In this document: positions 42,730 through 51,767 of the stretch, in pieces
How the letters are laid out: each line of letters begins with the position of its first letter
Position numbering within the stretch: position 1 is the first letter of the stretch
Assembly (NCBI RefSeq): GCF_000761545.1
Contig: NZ_JPMY01000013.1
Coordinates: 62,001-126,000 of the forward strand
Origin: Pseudomonas sp. ML96
Lineage (GTDB): Bacteria > Pseudomonadota > Gammaproteobacteria > Pseudomonadales > Pseudomonadaceae
Length of the DNA stretch: 64,000 nt
Direction: 5' to 3'
The notes under the pieces: model-generated
Told to the model about the DNA's origin: nothing
Databases searched by the model: none
The model's input: only the letters and a program-made list of their open reading frames with translations
Made by a program: the position numbers and the translations under genes

Positions 42730-43548
42730 TCACTTGTTGCGCCACTGGGCGTCGCGTTTCTCGAGGAAGGCGTTGACGCCTTCGCGGGTGTCGTCGGCGT
42801 CGAACAGGTCGACGAAGCGCTCGCGCTCCTCGGAGAGCCAGCTGTTCGGGCCACGCTCGCGGGCGCCCTGGATCAGCGGCTTGATGGTGCGCACCGCCAC
42901 CGGGCTCTGCCGCGCCACCTTGGCTGCCAGCAGCAGGGCAGTGCCACGGGCTTCGCCGCTGTCCACCACCTGCTCGATCAGGCCGATGCGCAGGGCGGTC
43001 TCGGCGTCGATGCGCTCGCCGCAGAGGATCATGCGCTTGGCCCAGCCTTCGCCGATCAGCCAGGGCAGGTTCTGCGTGCCGCCGGCGCAGGGCAGCAGGC
43101 CGACGGTGGCTTCCGGTAGGGCCATCTGCGCCTGGCGTTCGGCGATGCGGATGTCGCAGGCCAGGGCGCATTCCAGGCCGCCGCCCATGGCGTAGCCGTT
43201 GATCGCGGCGATGGATACGCCACGGAAGTCGCGCAGGGTCTCGAAGGCTTCGCCGAAGCGCCGCGCCATCTCGCGGGCGCGGGCCTTGTCGCCGTCGGCG
43301 AACAGGTTGAGGTCGGCGCCGGCGCTGAAGAACTTGCTGCCCTGGCCGGTTACCACCAGGGCGTAGACGTCGTCGTCGCGGTTGAGGTGCTCGACGATCT
43401 GCTTGAGGCCGATCAGCGAGTCGCGGTCCCAGGTGTTGGCCGGCGGGTGGTTGATGGTGATCAGCGCAGTGTGGCCGTGCTTCTCCACGGTGAGCTTGTG
43501 GGTCAGGTCGAAGACGCCGGGTTTGTAGGCTTCGATGGCAGTGGTCAT
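42730..43548 (-). CDS. Enoyl-CoA hydratase (valine pathway)
   Basis: A 272-residue crotonase-family enzyme. The oxyanion hole is FFSAGADLNLF and NGYAMGGGLECALACD, and the family Glu region is PEATVGLLPCAGGT. It should hydrate methacrylyl-CoA to 3-hydroxyisobutyryl-CoA, feeding the next gene. Operon order supports the assignment. Confidence 0.9.
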   Translation of the reverse strand: MTTAIEAYKPGVFDLTHKLTVEKHGHTALITINHPPANTWDRDSLIGLKQIVEHLNRDDDVYALVVTGQGSKFFSAGADLNLFADGDKARAREMARRFGEAFETLRDFRGVSIAAINGYAMGGGLECALACDIRIAERQAQMALPEATVGLLPCAGGTQNLPWLIGEGWAKRMILCGERIDAETALRIGLIEQVVDSGEARGTALLLAAKVARQSPVAVRTIKPLIQGARERGPNSWLSEERERFVDLFDADDTREGVNAFLEKRDAQWRNK

Positions 43549-43564
43549 GAATGATCCTCGTGGC

Positions 43565-44728
43565 TTACAGCAGGCGATCGAGCATGCCGCCCTGGTCCAG
43601 CAGGCGGCGGGCGACGATCACCCGCATGATCTCGTTGGTCCCTTCCAGTATCTGGTGTACGCGGCTGTCGCGCACCCAGCGCTCCAGCGGGTAGTCATTG
43701 AGGTAACCGTAGCCGCCGTGCAGCTGCAGGGCCTCGTTGCACACGGCGAAGCAGTGGTCGGTGGCGAAGCGCTTGGCCATGGCGCAATACAGGCTGGCCT
43801 CGCCATGGCGATTGTCCAGCTTGTGCGCGGCCAGGCGCACCATCTGCCTACTCGCCGTTAAATCGGTGAGCATATCGGCCAGCTTGAACTGCAGGGCCTG
43901 GAATTCGCTGAGCGGCTTGCCGAACTGCTTGCGCTCTTCGACATAGCGCAGCGATTGTTCCAGCGCTGCCTGGGCCGCGCCCAGCGAGCAGCTGGCGATG
44001 TTCAGGCGGCCGCCGTCCAGGCCCTTCATGGCATAGACGAAGCCCTGGCCTTCGGGGCCGATGCGGTTGCCGATGGGAATGCGCACACCCTCAAAGCTGA
44101 TGGTGCGGGTCGGCTGCGCCTTCCAGCCCATCTTGTCCTCGTTGCGCCCGTACTTCACACCCTCGGCATTGGCCTGCACCAGGAAGCAGGAGATGCCCTT
44201 GGCGCCGTCCTCGCCGGTGCGTGCCATGACGATCAGCACATCGGTCGAGCCCGCGCCGGAGATAAAGCACTTGCTGCCGTCCAGCACGTACTCGTCGCCG
44301 TCACGGCGAGCACGGGTGCGCAGGTGGGCGGCGTCGGAGCCGGCGTCCGGTTCGGTCAGGCAGTAGGAAGCCAGCAGTTCACCCGTGGTCAGCCCGGCCA
44401 GCCAAGTGTCTTTCAGCGCCTGGTCGGCGAAGCTGGCGAGCATCCAGGTGGCCATATTGTGGATGGTCAGGTAAGCCGTGGTGGCCACGCAGCCGGCGGC
44501 GAGCTGTTCGAAGATCAGCGAGCTGGTCAGGCGCGACAGGCCGAGGCCGCCGTCTTCCTCGCCGATGTACAGGGCCAGGTAGCCCTGCTCGGCGGCGCGG
44601 CGGATTACTTCCACCGGGAAGTGATGCTCGCGGTCCCAGTCGGCGGCATGTGGCGCCAGTTCCCGCGCGGCGAAGGCGCGGGCGCTGTCGACCAGCAGGC
44701 GTTGTTCCTCGTTCAGCTCAAAGTCCAT
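43565..44728 (-). CDS. Acyl-CoA dehydrogenase, probably isobutyryl-CoA
   Basis: A 387-residue FAD enzyme. Motifs include CLTEPDAGSDAAHLRTRA and GYGYLNDYPLERWVRDSRVH, with catalytic Glu in ILEGTNEIMR. In this operon it would oxidise isobutyryl-CoA to methacrylyl-CoA, the first committed step of valine breakdown after decarboxylation. Other branched-chain acyl-CoAs are possible. Confidence 0.9.
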   Translation of the reverse strand: MDFELNEEQRLLVDSARAFAARELAPHAADWDREHHFPVEVIRRAAEQGYLALYIGEEDGGLGLSRLTSSLIFEQLAAGCVATTAYLTIHNMATWMLASFADQALKDTWLAGLTTGELLASYCLTEPDAGSDAAHLRTRARRDGDEYVLDGSKCFISGAGSTDVLIVMARTGEDGAKGISCFLVQANAEGVKYGRNEDKMGWKAQPTRTISFEGVRIPIGNRIGPEGQGFVYAMKGLDGGRLNIASCSLGAAQAALEQSLRYVEERKQFGKPLSEFQALQFKLADMLTDLTASRQMVRLAAHKLDNRHGEASLYCAMAKRFATDHCFAVCNEALQLHGGYGYLNDYPLERWVRDSRVHQILEGTNEIMRVIVARRLLDQGGMLDRLL

Positions 44729-44734
44729 AGGCTC

Positions 44735-45982
44735 TCACTGCAGTGTCGTGGGCTGGCCGGCAGCGCGCCGTTCGGCCTGCCATTCGGCGAGGCTGGGGGC
44801 GGCCTGGTTGCCGTCCAGACGGTGGACGATCTCGAAGTAATCCTGATGACGCGGCGAGGCCATGACCTCGGCGCGGCTCTTCACCCGCACCGCGTACACC
44901 GTCTGCACGTTCTGGTGGTCGAAGCCGCGCCACTGCTGCGGGCCCTTGAGCAGGCTGTAGTCGTGGCCCTCCAGGGCGCCGATCAGCGCCTCGCTGTCCA
45001 GGCTGCGGGTGCGGCCGACGGCGTCCGCCCATTGCATGACGATGCTGTAGGCCGAGGCGGCGGCGCTGGAGGGGTAGACCTCGTAGCGTTCGCCGAAGTT
45101 GCGCACGAAAGCCTGGCCAGCCTGGCTGCCTTCCAGCTCGGGTACGCGCCAGGTCCAGGGTTCGGTGCCGAGTACGCCTTCCATCAGGCCGGGGCCGGCC
45201 TGCTCGACGATGCCCTGGGTCAGGTTGGGCGCGACGATCTGCACCTTGCGGGTCAGGCCGAGGTTCTCGGCCACGCGCATGGCGCGCACCAGGTCCTCGC
45301 CGAACAGCACCAGGACCAGCACCTCGGCGTCGCTCTGCGCGGCCTGGGTCAGGGCGTTCTGGTAGTCGGCCATGCGCGCGCCGGGGAAGGGCACCTTGAG
45401 GCCGGGGTTGCGCGCGCCGTCCTGGGTGCCGGTGGTCTCGCGCAGCGAGCTCTCGGTGGTGTTGCCCCAGGTGTAGTCGGCGGTGACGTAGAAGTAGCGC
45501 TTGTCCGGCAGGTTCTTGGCCAGGTACTGGCCGAGCACGCGGGCGCTCATCCAGGCGCTGTTGCACTCGCGGAACAGGTAGCGGTGGCCGTCCTTGCCGG
45601 TGGTGTCGTTGGAGTAGGTGAGGGTGCCGAAGTACAGCAGGCCATGTTCCCTGGCGCGCTTGCCGGCGGCGATGGCAGCCGCGCTGGAGGCGCCACCGAA
45701 GAGCATGGCGGCGCCTTCGCCAGCCAGCTTGTCGACGTTGCGCGCGGCCTTCTCCGGGCGCGAGGCGTCGTCCAGGCTGGACAGCCGCAGCGGGCGGCCG
45801 AGCACGCCGCCCTTGGCGTTCAGCTCGTCGATGGCCAGCAGGGCTCCGCGCATCTGTGCCAGTCCTTCTTCCTTGTAGCTGCCGGTGCGCGGGTAGCTGA
45901 GGCCGAGGGTAATCGGCTCGGCCGCCTGCGCGACGGCGGTGAGTCCGGCCCAGAGGGCCAGACAGGCAGTCAGTCGTTTCAT
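44735..45982 (-). CDS. Orphan periplasmic binding protein in valine operon
   Basis: A 415-residue type I periplasmic binding protein of the branched-chain amino-acid receptor type. Signal peptide MKRLTACLALWAGLTAVAQA is followed by AEPITLGLSYPRTGSYKEEG. AAGGAG precedes the start at 45982. It stands between mmsA and the acyl-CoA dehydrogenase, and no permease or ATPase gene is nearby. A ligand related to valine or isobutyrate is an inference from context. Confidence 0.88.
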   Translation of the reverse strand: MKRLTACLALWAGLTAVAQAAEPITLGLSYPRTGSYKEEGLAQMRGALLAIDELNAKGGVLGRPLRLSSLDDASRPEKAARNVDKLAGEGAAMLFGGASSAAAIAAGKRAREHGLLYFGTLTYSNDTTGKDGHRYLFRECNSAWMSARVLGQYLAKNLPDKRYFYVTADYTWGNTTESSLRETTGTQDGARNPGLKVPFPGARMADYQNALTQAAQSDAEVLVLVLFGEDLVRAMRVAENLGLTRKVQIVAPNLTQGIVEQAGPGLMEGVLGTEPWTWRVPELEGSQAGQAFVRNFGERYEVYPSSAAASAYSIVMQWADAVGRTRSLDSEALIGALEGHDYSLLKGPQQWRGFDHQNVQTVYAVRVKSRAEVMASPRHQDYFEIVHRLDGNQAAPSLAEWQAERRAAGQPTTLQ

Positions 45983-46088
45983 CAATGGCTCCTTGTTCTT
46001 GTTGTGCCGGGGCCGACTGTGCAGCCCTGGCGAACGCGGAGGCATTGTCTTTTCGTCTTAGTCGTCGCTTATTGAGGTGAGTCAGGTC

Positions 46089-47582
46089 TCACTTCAGTTG
46101 AATGGTCATATTCGGTCCCGTCACCGGAGTGTCATCGAACCAGCGGCTGGTGACGGTCTTGGTCTCGGTATAGAAACGCACCGCCTGCTTGCCGTAGGCG
46201 TGCAGGTCGCCATAGAACGAGCCCTTCCAGCCGGTGAAGGAGAAGAACGGCAGCGGCACCGGGATCGGCACGTTGATGCCCACCTGGCCGACTTCCACCG
46301 CGTGCTGGTAGTGGCGCGCGGCGCCGCCTGAGCGGGTGAAGATCGAGGTGCCGTTGCCATAGGGGCTGGCGTTGACCAGCTCGATGGCCTGCTCCAGGGT
46401 GTCGACCTCCATGCACACCAGCACCGGGCCGAAGATCTCCTCACGGTACAGGCTCATGCGGGTGGTCACGCCGCGGAACAGGGTCGGGCCCAGCCAGTTG
46501 CCATTGGGATAGCCGGCCACCTCGCACTGCGAGCCGTCGAGCAGGCACTCGGCGCCTTCCGCCTTGCCCTCGGCGATCAGCTTCTGCACGCGCTGCTTGG
46601 CCTGCTGGCTGATCAGTGGGCCATAGGCGGAACTCGGGTCTTTCCAGTGGCCTGGCTTGAGCTCGGCCATCTGTGCGGCCAGCTCGTCGATCCACTGCTT
46701 CGACTCGCCGACGAACACCGCCACGCTGATCGCCATGCAGCGCTGCCCGGCGGCGCCACAGCTGGCACCGAGCAGGTTGCTGAGCACCTGGTCCTTCGGC
46801 GCGTCGGGCATGATCACCATGTGGTTCTTCGCGCCGGCGAAGGCCTGCACGCGCTTCAGATGCTGGGTGCCGGTGCGGTAGATGTGCTGGCCCACCGGCA
46901 CCGAGCCGACGAAGGAGATGGCGCGGATATCCTCGTGGGTGAGCAGGGCGTCGACCACCTCGCGGCCACCGTGCAGCACCTGCAGCACGCCAGCCGGTGC
47001 GCCGGCCTCGACGAACAGTTCGGCCAGACGGTTGGGCGTCAGCGGGTCCTGCTCGGAGGGTTTGAGGATGAAGGTGTTGCCGCAGGCGATGGCCAGCGGG
47101 AACATCCACAGCGGGATCATCGCCGGGAAGTTGAACGGGGTGATGCCGACGCACACGCCGAGTGGTTGGATCCAGCTGGCGGTGTCGATCTCGCGGGCGA
47201 CGTTCTCGACCGTCTCGCCCATCATCAGGCTGCAGATGTTGGCCGCGTGCTCGGCCACCTCGATGCCGCGCCAGACATCGCCCTTGGCATCGGCGAAGGT
47301 CTTGCCGGTCTCCGCGGCGAGAATCTCGGCCAGCTCGTCGTGGTGTTCCTTGAGCAGGTGCTGGTAGCGCAGCATCAGTCGCGCGCGCTCCGGTACCGGC
47401 ACCTCGCGCCAGCTGAGGAAGGCCTTCTTGGCGCCGGCGATGGCCGCCTCGATCTCCTCGTGGGTGGCCTTGGGCGCCAGGGCCAGGACTTCCTGGGTGG
47501 CCGGGTCGGTCACTTCGATCAGTTCGCGGGCGTGGCTGGCTTGCCACTGGCCGTCGATCAGCTGCGGGATCACCTGGGGCAT
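46089..47582 (-). CDS. mmsA: Methylmalonate-semialdehyde dehydrogenase MmsA
   Basis: A 497-residue CoA-acylating aldehyde dehydrogenase, last steps of valine breakdown (to propionyl-CoA). Motifs: [34 protein letters not shown], and the nucleophile Cys in [10 protein letters not shown]. The start at 47582 follows AGGAGG; the longer frame is rejected. It is the first gene of the operon and divergent from mmsR. Confidence 0.95.
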   Translation of the reverse strand: MPQVIPQLIDGQWQASHARELIEVTDPATQEVLALAPKATHEEIEAAIAGAKKAFLSWREVPVPERARLMLRYQHLLKEHHDELAEILAAETGKTFADAKGDVWRGIEVAEHAANICSLMMGETVENVAREIDTASWIQPLGVCVGITPFNFPAMIPLWMFPLAIACGNTFILKPSEQDPLTPNRLAELFVEAGAPAGVLQVLHGGREVVDALLTHEDIRAISFVGSVPVGQHIYRTGTQHLKRVQAFAGAKNHMVIMPDAPKDQVLSNLLGASCGAAGQRCMAISVAVFVGESKQWIDELAAQMAELKPGHWKDPSSAYGPLISQQAKQRVQKLIAEGKAEGAECLLDGSQCEVAGYPNGNWLGPTLFRGVTTRMSLYREEIFGPVLVCMEVDTLEQAIELVNASPYGNGTSIFTRSGGAARHYQHAVEVGQVGINVPIPVPLPFFSFTGWKGSFYGDLHAYGKQAVRFYTETKTVTSRWFDDTPVTGPNMTIQLK

Positions 47583-47639
47583 CGTGGGCCTCCTGTTGTT
47601 CTTGTGTGGGCCAGTTATAGCCGCCCGGCGCGAGGCTGT

Positions 47640-47675
47640 GGATTGACGATCTTGCTCACGGGATGGACGATCTTG
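47640..47675. promoter_or_regulatory. Direct repeats, candidate MmsR sites
   Basis: GGATTGACGATCTTG (47640-47654) and GGATGGACGATCTTG (47661-47675) are 21 bases apart, two DNA turns, as usual for AraC-type half-sites. They lie in the mmsA-mmsR gap. The 11-mer GGATGGACGAT recurs at 47931-47941 inside mmsR. Confidence 0.6.
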
Positions 47676-47700
47676 GCATTCGAACAAGAAAGAGGGCGCC

Positions 47701-48582
47701 ATGAACGCCTCGGTGGAAACCTCCAACTGGCCACTGCCGGCCAATGGCCTGCGCTTTATCGTGCCGCCTCGGCTGCGCCGCGTGCTGGCCCGTCATCCGT
47801 TGTCCGCCGGCTGCTATCCGCTGGCCCTTGGCTTCTACCCGGAGGCCGCCGGGCACCGCATGCAGCGCCCGCAGCCGGACGATCACTTGTTGATTTACTG
47901 CCGTGCCGGGCGTGGCTGGCTGGACAGCGGGGATGGACGATTACAGGTTGGCGGCGGCGACCTGCTGCTATTGCCCAAGGGCCTTGCGCACACCTACGGC
48001 GCCGACCCGGAACGGCCCTGGACCATCCACTGGGTGCATTTCGATGGCGCCCTGTGCGACGACCTTCTGCGCCTGCTGGGCAAACCCGGCGTGCGCCGCA
48101 TCGGCGTGCAGCCACGCCTGCTGGCGGACTTCGAGGCGCTGCTCGGCCTGCACCGCCAGGGCCTCAACCCGGCACACTTCATCCACGCCGCCCACCAGCT
48201 GCAGGCTCTACTCAGCTCGCTGGCCGTGCTGCCGGCGCGCACCACGCTGAAGTCCGGGCGGGTGCTGGACGTGGACGCGGTGCAGGCGGTGATGCGCAGC
48301 CACCTGCACGGCAGCCTCAACCTCGACGAACTGGCCGCGCAGTTCAAGCTGTCGCGCTTCCACTTCGCCAAGACCTACCGCGCCCTGACCGGCCACGCGC
48401 CGATCCAGGACTTCATCCAGCTGAAGATGGCCCAGGCCTGCCGCCTGCTCGACCAGGGCAGCCTGGAAGTACGGCAGATCGCCGAGCAACTGGGCTACGA
48501 CGATCCCTATTACTTCTCGCGGCTGTTCAGGAAGGTGGTGGGCATGGCGCCCAGTCACTACCGGGCGTTGCACCAGGGCTAA
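47701..48582 (+). CDS. mmsR: AraC-family regulator MmsR
   Basis: A 293-residue regulator. The N-terminal cupin-like ligand domain ([20 protein letters not shown]) precedes a C-terminal AraC helix-turn-helix pair ([24 protein letters not shown] and [23 protein letters not shown]). It is divergent from mmsA, as in P. aeruginosa where MmsR activates mmsAB in response to valine. AGAGGG precedes the ATG. The stop lies inside a long palindrome. Confidence 0.92.
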   Translation: MNASVETSNWPLPANGLRFIVPPRLRRVLARHPLSAGCYPLALGFYPEAAGHRMQRPQPDDHLLIYCRAGRGWLDSGDGRLQVGGGDLLLLPKGLAHTYGADPERPWTIHWVHFDGALCDDLLRLLGKPGVRRIGVQPRLLADFEALLGLHRQGLNPAHFIHAAHQLQALLSSLAVLPARTTLKSGRVLDVDAVQAVMRSHLHGSLNLDELAAQFKLSRFHFAKTYRALTGHAPIQDFIQLKMAQACRLLDQGSLEVRQIAEQLGYDDPYYFSRLFRKVVGMAPSHYRALHQG

Positions 48583-48629
48583 AGCAAAAGGCCGTGGACT
48601 GGAGAGTCCACGGCCTTTTGCTTTAGCCC
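48576..48629. terminator. Bidirectional 25-bp perfect hairpin
   Basis: A 25-bp perfect inverted repeat (48576-48600 with 48605-48629) with loop GGAG. It starts inside the last codons of mmsR and ends 10 bases before the convergent rof stop. AT-rich flanks (AAAGCAAAAGG/CCTTTTGCTTT) give T-rich tails in both directions. Confidence 0.75.
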
Positions 48630-48639
48630 ATTTGCGCGG

Positions 48640-48918
48640 TCAGATCGAGCAGATCATTCCCGCCAGCTCCACCCGGCCGAAACTGGCGCCGGGGTCGAGC
48701 GGGGTGATGGCCAGCAGGCGGTCGAGGCGCACCTCCTGCTTGCCGGCCTCGGTCTGCAGGACGAGGAACTCTTCCTTGCTCGGGGCCGTGCGCGTATCCA
48801 GCGCCTTGGCCACGAAGCTCGGACCCTCGGCCAACTCGACCTGCAGGCGGTAGCCGTGCATGCAAGCGATCTCCAGAAAGTCGTGCAGATCGCAGTTCAG
48901 GGGCTGATACGCGTTCAT
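48640..48918 (-). CDS. rof: Rho-binding antiterminator (Rof/YaeO family)
   Basis: A 92-residue Sm-like protein. It opens MNAYQPLNCDLHDFLEIACM, the Rof signature (YQPxxCDxxDxLExAC). The family binds Rho and reduces termination. AGGAGG lies before the start at 48918. It is in a leftward run with DUF2024, a periplasmic protein and the CPVC protein. Confidence 0.88.
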   Translation of the reverse strand: MNAYQPLNCDLHDFLEIACMHGYRLQVELAEGPSFVAKALDTRTAPSKEEFLVLQTEAGKQEVRLDRLLAITPLDPGASFGRVELAGMICSI

Positions 48919-48929
48919 GGTGGTTCCTC

Positions 48930-49184
48930 CTAGCAACCCTGCAGCGGGATGATGAAGTAGCCCTGCTGGGCGATGGCCGCGGCCACCTCGGGGTGGGCCG
49001 GTTCGCTGTGGCAGAACTGGCAGCGACTCTGTGATACGTCGGCATCCTCCACGCCGCGGCTGGCGAGCCATTCGCGGGCGTAGCGGGCGGCGAGCGCCTG
49101 ATCGTTGCCTTCGATGAGCACGTCGAAGTGTAGGTAACCGCCATCGACCGTGCGCACGTGGGTGTCGAACACTTTCACGTTCAT
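48930..49184 (-). CDS. DUF2024 family protein
   Basis: An 84-residue protein (MNVKVFDTHVRTVDGGYLHF) that matches DUF2024 in length and opening motif VFDTxV...LHFDVL. A CQFCHSE motif near residue 55 could bind metal or be redox active. It starts one base after the periplasmic protein gene, so it is translated with it. Function unknown. Confidence 0.85.
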   Translation of the reverse strand: MNVKVFDTHVRTVDGGYLHFDVLIEGNDQALAARYAREWLASRGVEDADVSQSRCQFCHSEPAHPEVAAAIAQQGYFIIPLQGC

Positions 49185-49185
49185 G

Positions 49186-49923
49186 TCACTTCTCCTCTTT
49201 CCAGGTGGCCGGCAGCGACAGGTTGCCGGAGGCCACGTCCCACACGCTGGAGACGCACAGCAGCGGGTTGTGCAGGTCGGCGTTGACCTGCAGGGCGGCG
49301 GTCACGCCGTCGTAGTTGAAGCTCTGCGGGAAGCCGACGGCGGCCAGTGGTACGCGGATGCGCGCGGCATCGTCCTGCACGCTGAGGTCATAGCCGGGCG
49401 AGTCGATGTAGATCGGTGCGCCAGGCCAGGTGGCCGGCAGCTTGGGTTTGGCGCCCTCGGGGATGTCGCGCACCTTGAGGCCGGCAGGGCCGCAGGTCGC
49501 ATCCTTGGTCAGCACTACCCAGTGCGAGTGCCACAGGCCGCCGTCGTTGTCCTGCTTGCCGTCGCCGTTTTCATCCAACTGCGGGGTGTCGTCGAAGTCC
49601 GGGTGCGAGGTCAGCGCCAGGGCGAGGATGCCCGAGCCCTGTTCGAAGCCGACGCTGCCGGCGTCCAGGCTGGTCGGCCAGACGTAGCTGTACACCTCGG
49701 CGGCGGCGAAGCTGCCCTTGGCAGTGGGCACGCGGCTACCGGCCTTGCCGTCGACCAGTTGCTCGAACACCAGGTCGCTGCCGTCCTTGAAGACGCGGGT
49801 GTGTACCAGGTCGAAGGCGGCGTCGACCTTGGCGGTCTTCTCGCTGTGGATGCCACCGGGGCCATGGGCCCAGGCCTGGCTGGCGAGGAGCGCGGTGAGC
49901 GCGAAAGCGAAGGGGGCTTTCAT
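49186..49923 (-). CDS. Periplasmic protein with EF-hand-like loop
   Basis: A 245-residue exported protein. Signal peptide MKAPFAFALTALLASQAWA is cut before HGPGG. An EF-hand-like acidic loop DENGDGKQDNDG lies near residue 115 and probably binds calcium. The rest is beta-rich with no known motif. Its neighbours are a CPVC thiol protein and DUF2024. Confidence 0.75.
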   Translation of the reverse strand: MKAPFAFALTALLASQAWAHGPGGIHSEKTAKVDAAFDLVHTRVFKDGSDLVFEQLVDGKAGSRVPTAKGSFAAAEVYSYVWPTSLDAGSVGFEQGSGILALALTSHPDFDDTPQLDENGDGKQDNDGGLWHSHWVVLTKDATCGPAGLKVRDIPEGAKPKLPATWPGAPIYIDSPGYDLSVQDDAARIRVPLAAVGFPQSFNYDGVTAALQVNADLHNPLLCVSSVWDVASGNLSLPATWKEEK

Positions 49924-49933
49924 GGCCGGCTCC

Positions 49934-50164
49934 TTATTTCAGGTCGTCGATGGAGGCGCCGAAGTTCAGGTGCAGCACCTGGCCATCGACCACCAGCGCG
50001 GGCACCGACTTGACGCCGGCCTGTTCGGCTTCAGCCACGCGCTGCGGGCGCTCGCCGAGGTGCACGACCTCGACCTTGATGGCCGGGTCCAGCAGGTTGA
50101 GCAGGGTCTGTTCGGCCGAGACGCAAACGGGGCAGCCGGCGTGGTAGAAGCGTGCAGTGGTCAT
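49934..50164 (-). CDS. Glutaredoxin-like CPVC protein
   Basis: A 76-residue thioredoxin-fold protein with redox motif Cys11-Pro-Val-Cys14 in FYHAGCPVCVSAEQ and the cis-Pro loop in VKSVPALVVDGQ. It is cytoplasmic. It is the first gene of the leftward run and divergent from the MarR regulator, whose likely operators lie between them. Confidence 0.85.
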   Translation of the reverse strand: MTTARFYHAGCPVCVSAEQTLLNLLDPAIKVEVVHLGERPQRVAEAEQAGVKSVPALVVDGQVLHLNFGASIDDLK

Positions 50165-50189
50165 TTCGAGTCTCCTTCAAGTTAATTTG

Positions 50190-50270
50190 GTATCGATTCG
50201 ATACTGATGCGAAGGCTACTCTCGTTGCGGTCTTTGTCAATATGGTTTTTAGTCGATACTATATTTCGAC
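50190..50270. promoter_or_regulatory. Two palindromes, candidate MarR operators
   Basis: GTATCGA-T-TCGATAC (50190-50204) is a perfect palindrome around one base. GTCGA-N9-TCGAC (50252-50270) contains a further TCGATAC. Both lie in the divergent gap and could serve the MarR protein. Confidence 0.5.
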
Positions 50271-50282
50271 AGGAGTGATGAT

Positions 50283-50846
50283 ATGACCGCCACGACCCTC
50301 TTCGACCTGCTCGAACGCCTGACCAGCCTGATGCGCATCTGGAACCGCCAGCACCCGCTGCTGGCGGAGCTGCAGCCGATTCAGGTCAGTGCGCTGATCT
50401 ACCTGTCGCGCTGCAACCGCTACTCCAATACGCCGCTGGCGGTGACCGACTATCTGGGCCTGACCAAGGGCACGGTGTCGCAGTCGCTCAAGGCGCTGGA
50501 GGCCAAGGGCCTGATCGAGAAGGTGCAGGACCCGCATGACCGGCGCAGCGTGCATCTGCAGCTAACCGCACAGGCGCGCGAGCTGCTGGCGGCCGTCGCG
50601 CCACCGCAGTTCCTGGTGGCGGCGCTGGAGCAGATGGGCGAGCGCGCGCCGGCGCTGGAGGAGCTGTTCGGCGATCTGCTACGACAGATCCAGCGCAGCG
50701 AGGATGTGCCGGGCTTCGGCCTGTGCCGCACCTGCCGCTTCCATCAGCAGCGCGACGGTGCGCCGTTCTGCGGCCTGACCCAGGAGCCGCTGACGGCGCC
50801 CGAGGCCGAGCTGATCTGCCGCGAGCACCAGCCGCTGGCGGCCTAG
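50283..50846 (+). CDS. MarR-family regulator with C-terminal Cys cluster
   Basis: A 187-residue regulator. The winged helix is at about residues 40-95 (SNTPLAVTDYLGLTKGTVSQ; DPHDRRSVHLQLTAQARELL). The C-terminus adds a cluster, CRTCRFH..., FCGL and ICREH, with four Cys and His suited to zinc or an iron-sulphur centre. Divergent from the CPVC protein, so redox or metal sensing is likely. Its stop overlaps that of the HDOD gene by four bases. Confidence 0.88.
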   Translation: MTATTLFDLLERLTSLMRIWNRQHPLLAELQPIQVSALIYLSRCNRYSNTPLAVTDYLGLTKGTVSQSLKALEAKGLIEKVQDPHDRRSVHLQLTAQARELLAAVAPPQFLVAALEQMGERAPALEELFGDLLRQIQRSEDVPGFGLCRTCRFHQQRDGAPFCGLTQEPLTAPEAELICREHQPLAA

Positions 50847-51685
50847 GCGCTCTTGCCGCCGAGCAGCTTGAACCAGAAGCGCACGGGCTCGCCGATGTTG
50901 TCGCGCAACTGCGCCGGGCTCAGTGCGTCGGCGCCCTGGCCGACCAGCTGTTGCCAGGCCGGCAACTGGAGCAGCAACTCGTCATCGCCAGATGCCAGGC
51001 AGCGCGCGACCTGCACCACGTCGATCAGGTCGGCGGGGCGCGGGTGGTTGCGGTCCCACTGCGCGCGCAGGCGGGCGCATTCGATCAGCGGCTGCGGCAG
51101 CTTCCAGCTGGTCAGCACGATCACCCCGACGTCCGCCGACAGCTCGTCGCACAGCGTCAGCAACTCCGCTTCCGTGGGCACCTTGCCGTACCAGCTCTGC
51201 ACCTCGTCGATCACCGGCAGGCTGCCGATGTCCTGCACCAGGCCGGCGAGCATGGCGTCTTCCAGCGGCAGGCGTGTCAGCTCCTGGGACAGGCAGGCGC
51301 TGTAGGCCGCGCACAGCAGCGAGGCGTTCCAGCGCGCACGAAATACCTTGAGCAGCACCGGATCGTTCTGGGTGAACAGGTGATGGATGGTGAAAGTCAG
51401 CACCAGATTGTTCAGGCGCTGCAGGCCCAGGCGCGAAATCACTTCCTGCAGGCTGATGCCCGGCCGGCTGCCGCGCAGCAGGGGGCTTTCGGCGAACTGC
51501 AGCAGGTAGGCGGCCAGCGGTGGGTTGCTGTGCAGCAGGCGCGTCACCTGCTCCAGCGAGGCGCGCTCGGAGGCCAGTAGCTCGCGCAGGCGCAGCGAGG
51601 TCTCGGGCATCTGCGGGACCTTGGCGTTGCCCTTGAGGAAGTTGAAGTAGAGCGAAAATTTCAGACCATCTGGATACTCATCCAT
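50843..51685 (-). CDS. HDOD domain protein
   Basis: A 280-residue HDOD protein; the family helps in signalling and lacks the full HD metal site. Segments: LRLRELLASERASLEQVTRL, ISLQEVISRLGLQRLNNLVL, EDAMLAGLVQDIGSLPVIDE. The start at 51685 follows GGAG; the longer frame adds 17 residues without a site. It is alone, convergent with the MarR gene. Confidence 0.85.
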   Translation of the reverse strand: MDEYPDGLKFSLYFNFLKGNAKVPQMPETSLRLRELLASERASLEQVTRLLHSNPPLAAYLLQFAESPLLRGSRPGISLQEVISRLGLQRLNNLVLTFTIHHLFTQNDPVLLKVFRARWNASLLCAAYSACLSQELTRLPLEDAMLAGLVQDIGSLPVIDEVQSWYGKVPTEAELLTLCDELSADVGVIVLTSWKLPQPLIECARLRAQWDRNHPRPADLIDVVQVARCLASGDDELLLQLPAWQQLVGQGADALSPAQLRDNIGEPVRFWFKLLGGKSA

Positions 51686-51767
51686 GCGGCAATCTCCGTC
51701 CGTTGTTTCACCCTCAAGCCTAGTGGGCATCTGCACCAGGCCAAGGGTGATCGGACGGACTGCGTGC

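Noticed and set aside
43955..46075. 706-codon plus-strand frame opposite acyl-CoA dehydrogenase and receptor genes
   Set aside because: Spans two real genes on the other strand and shows no motif.
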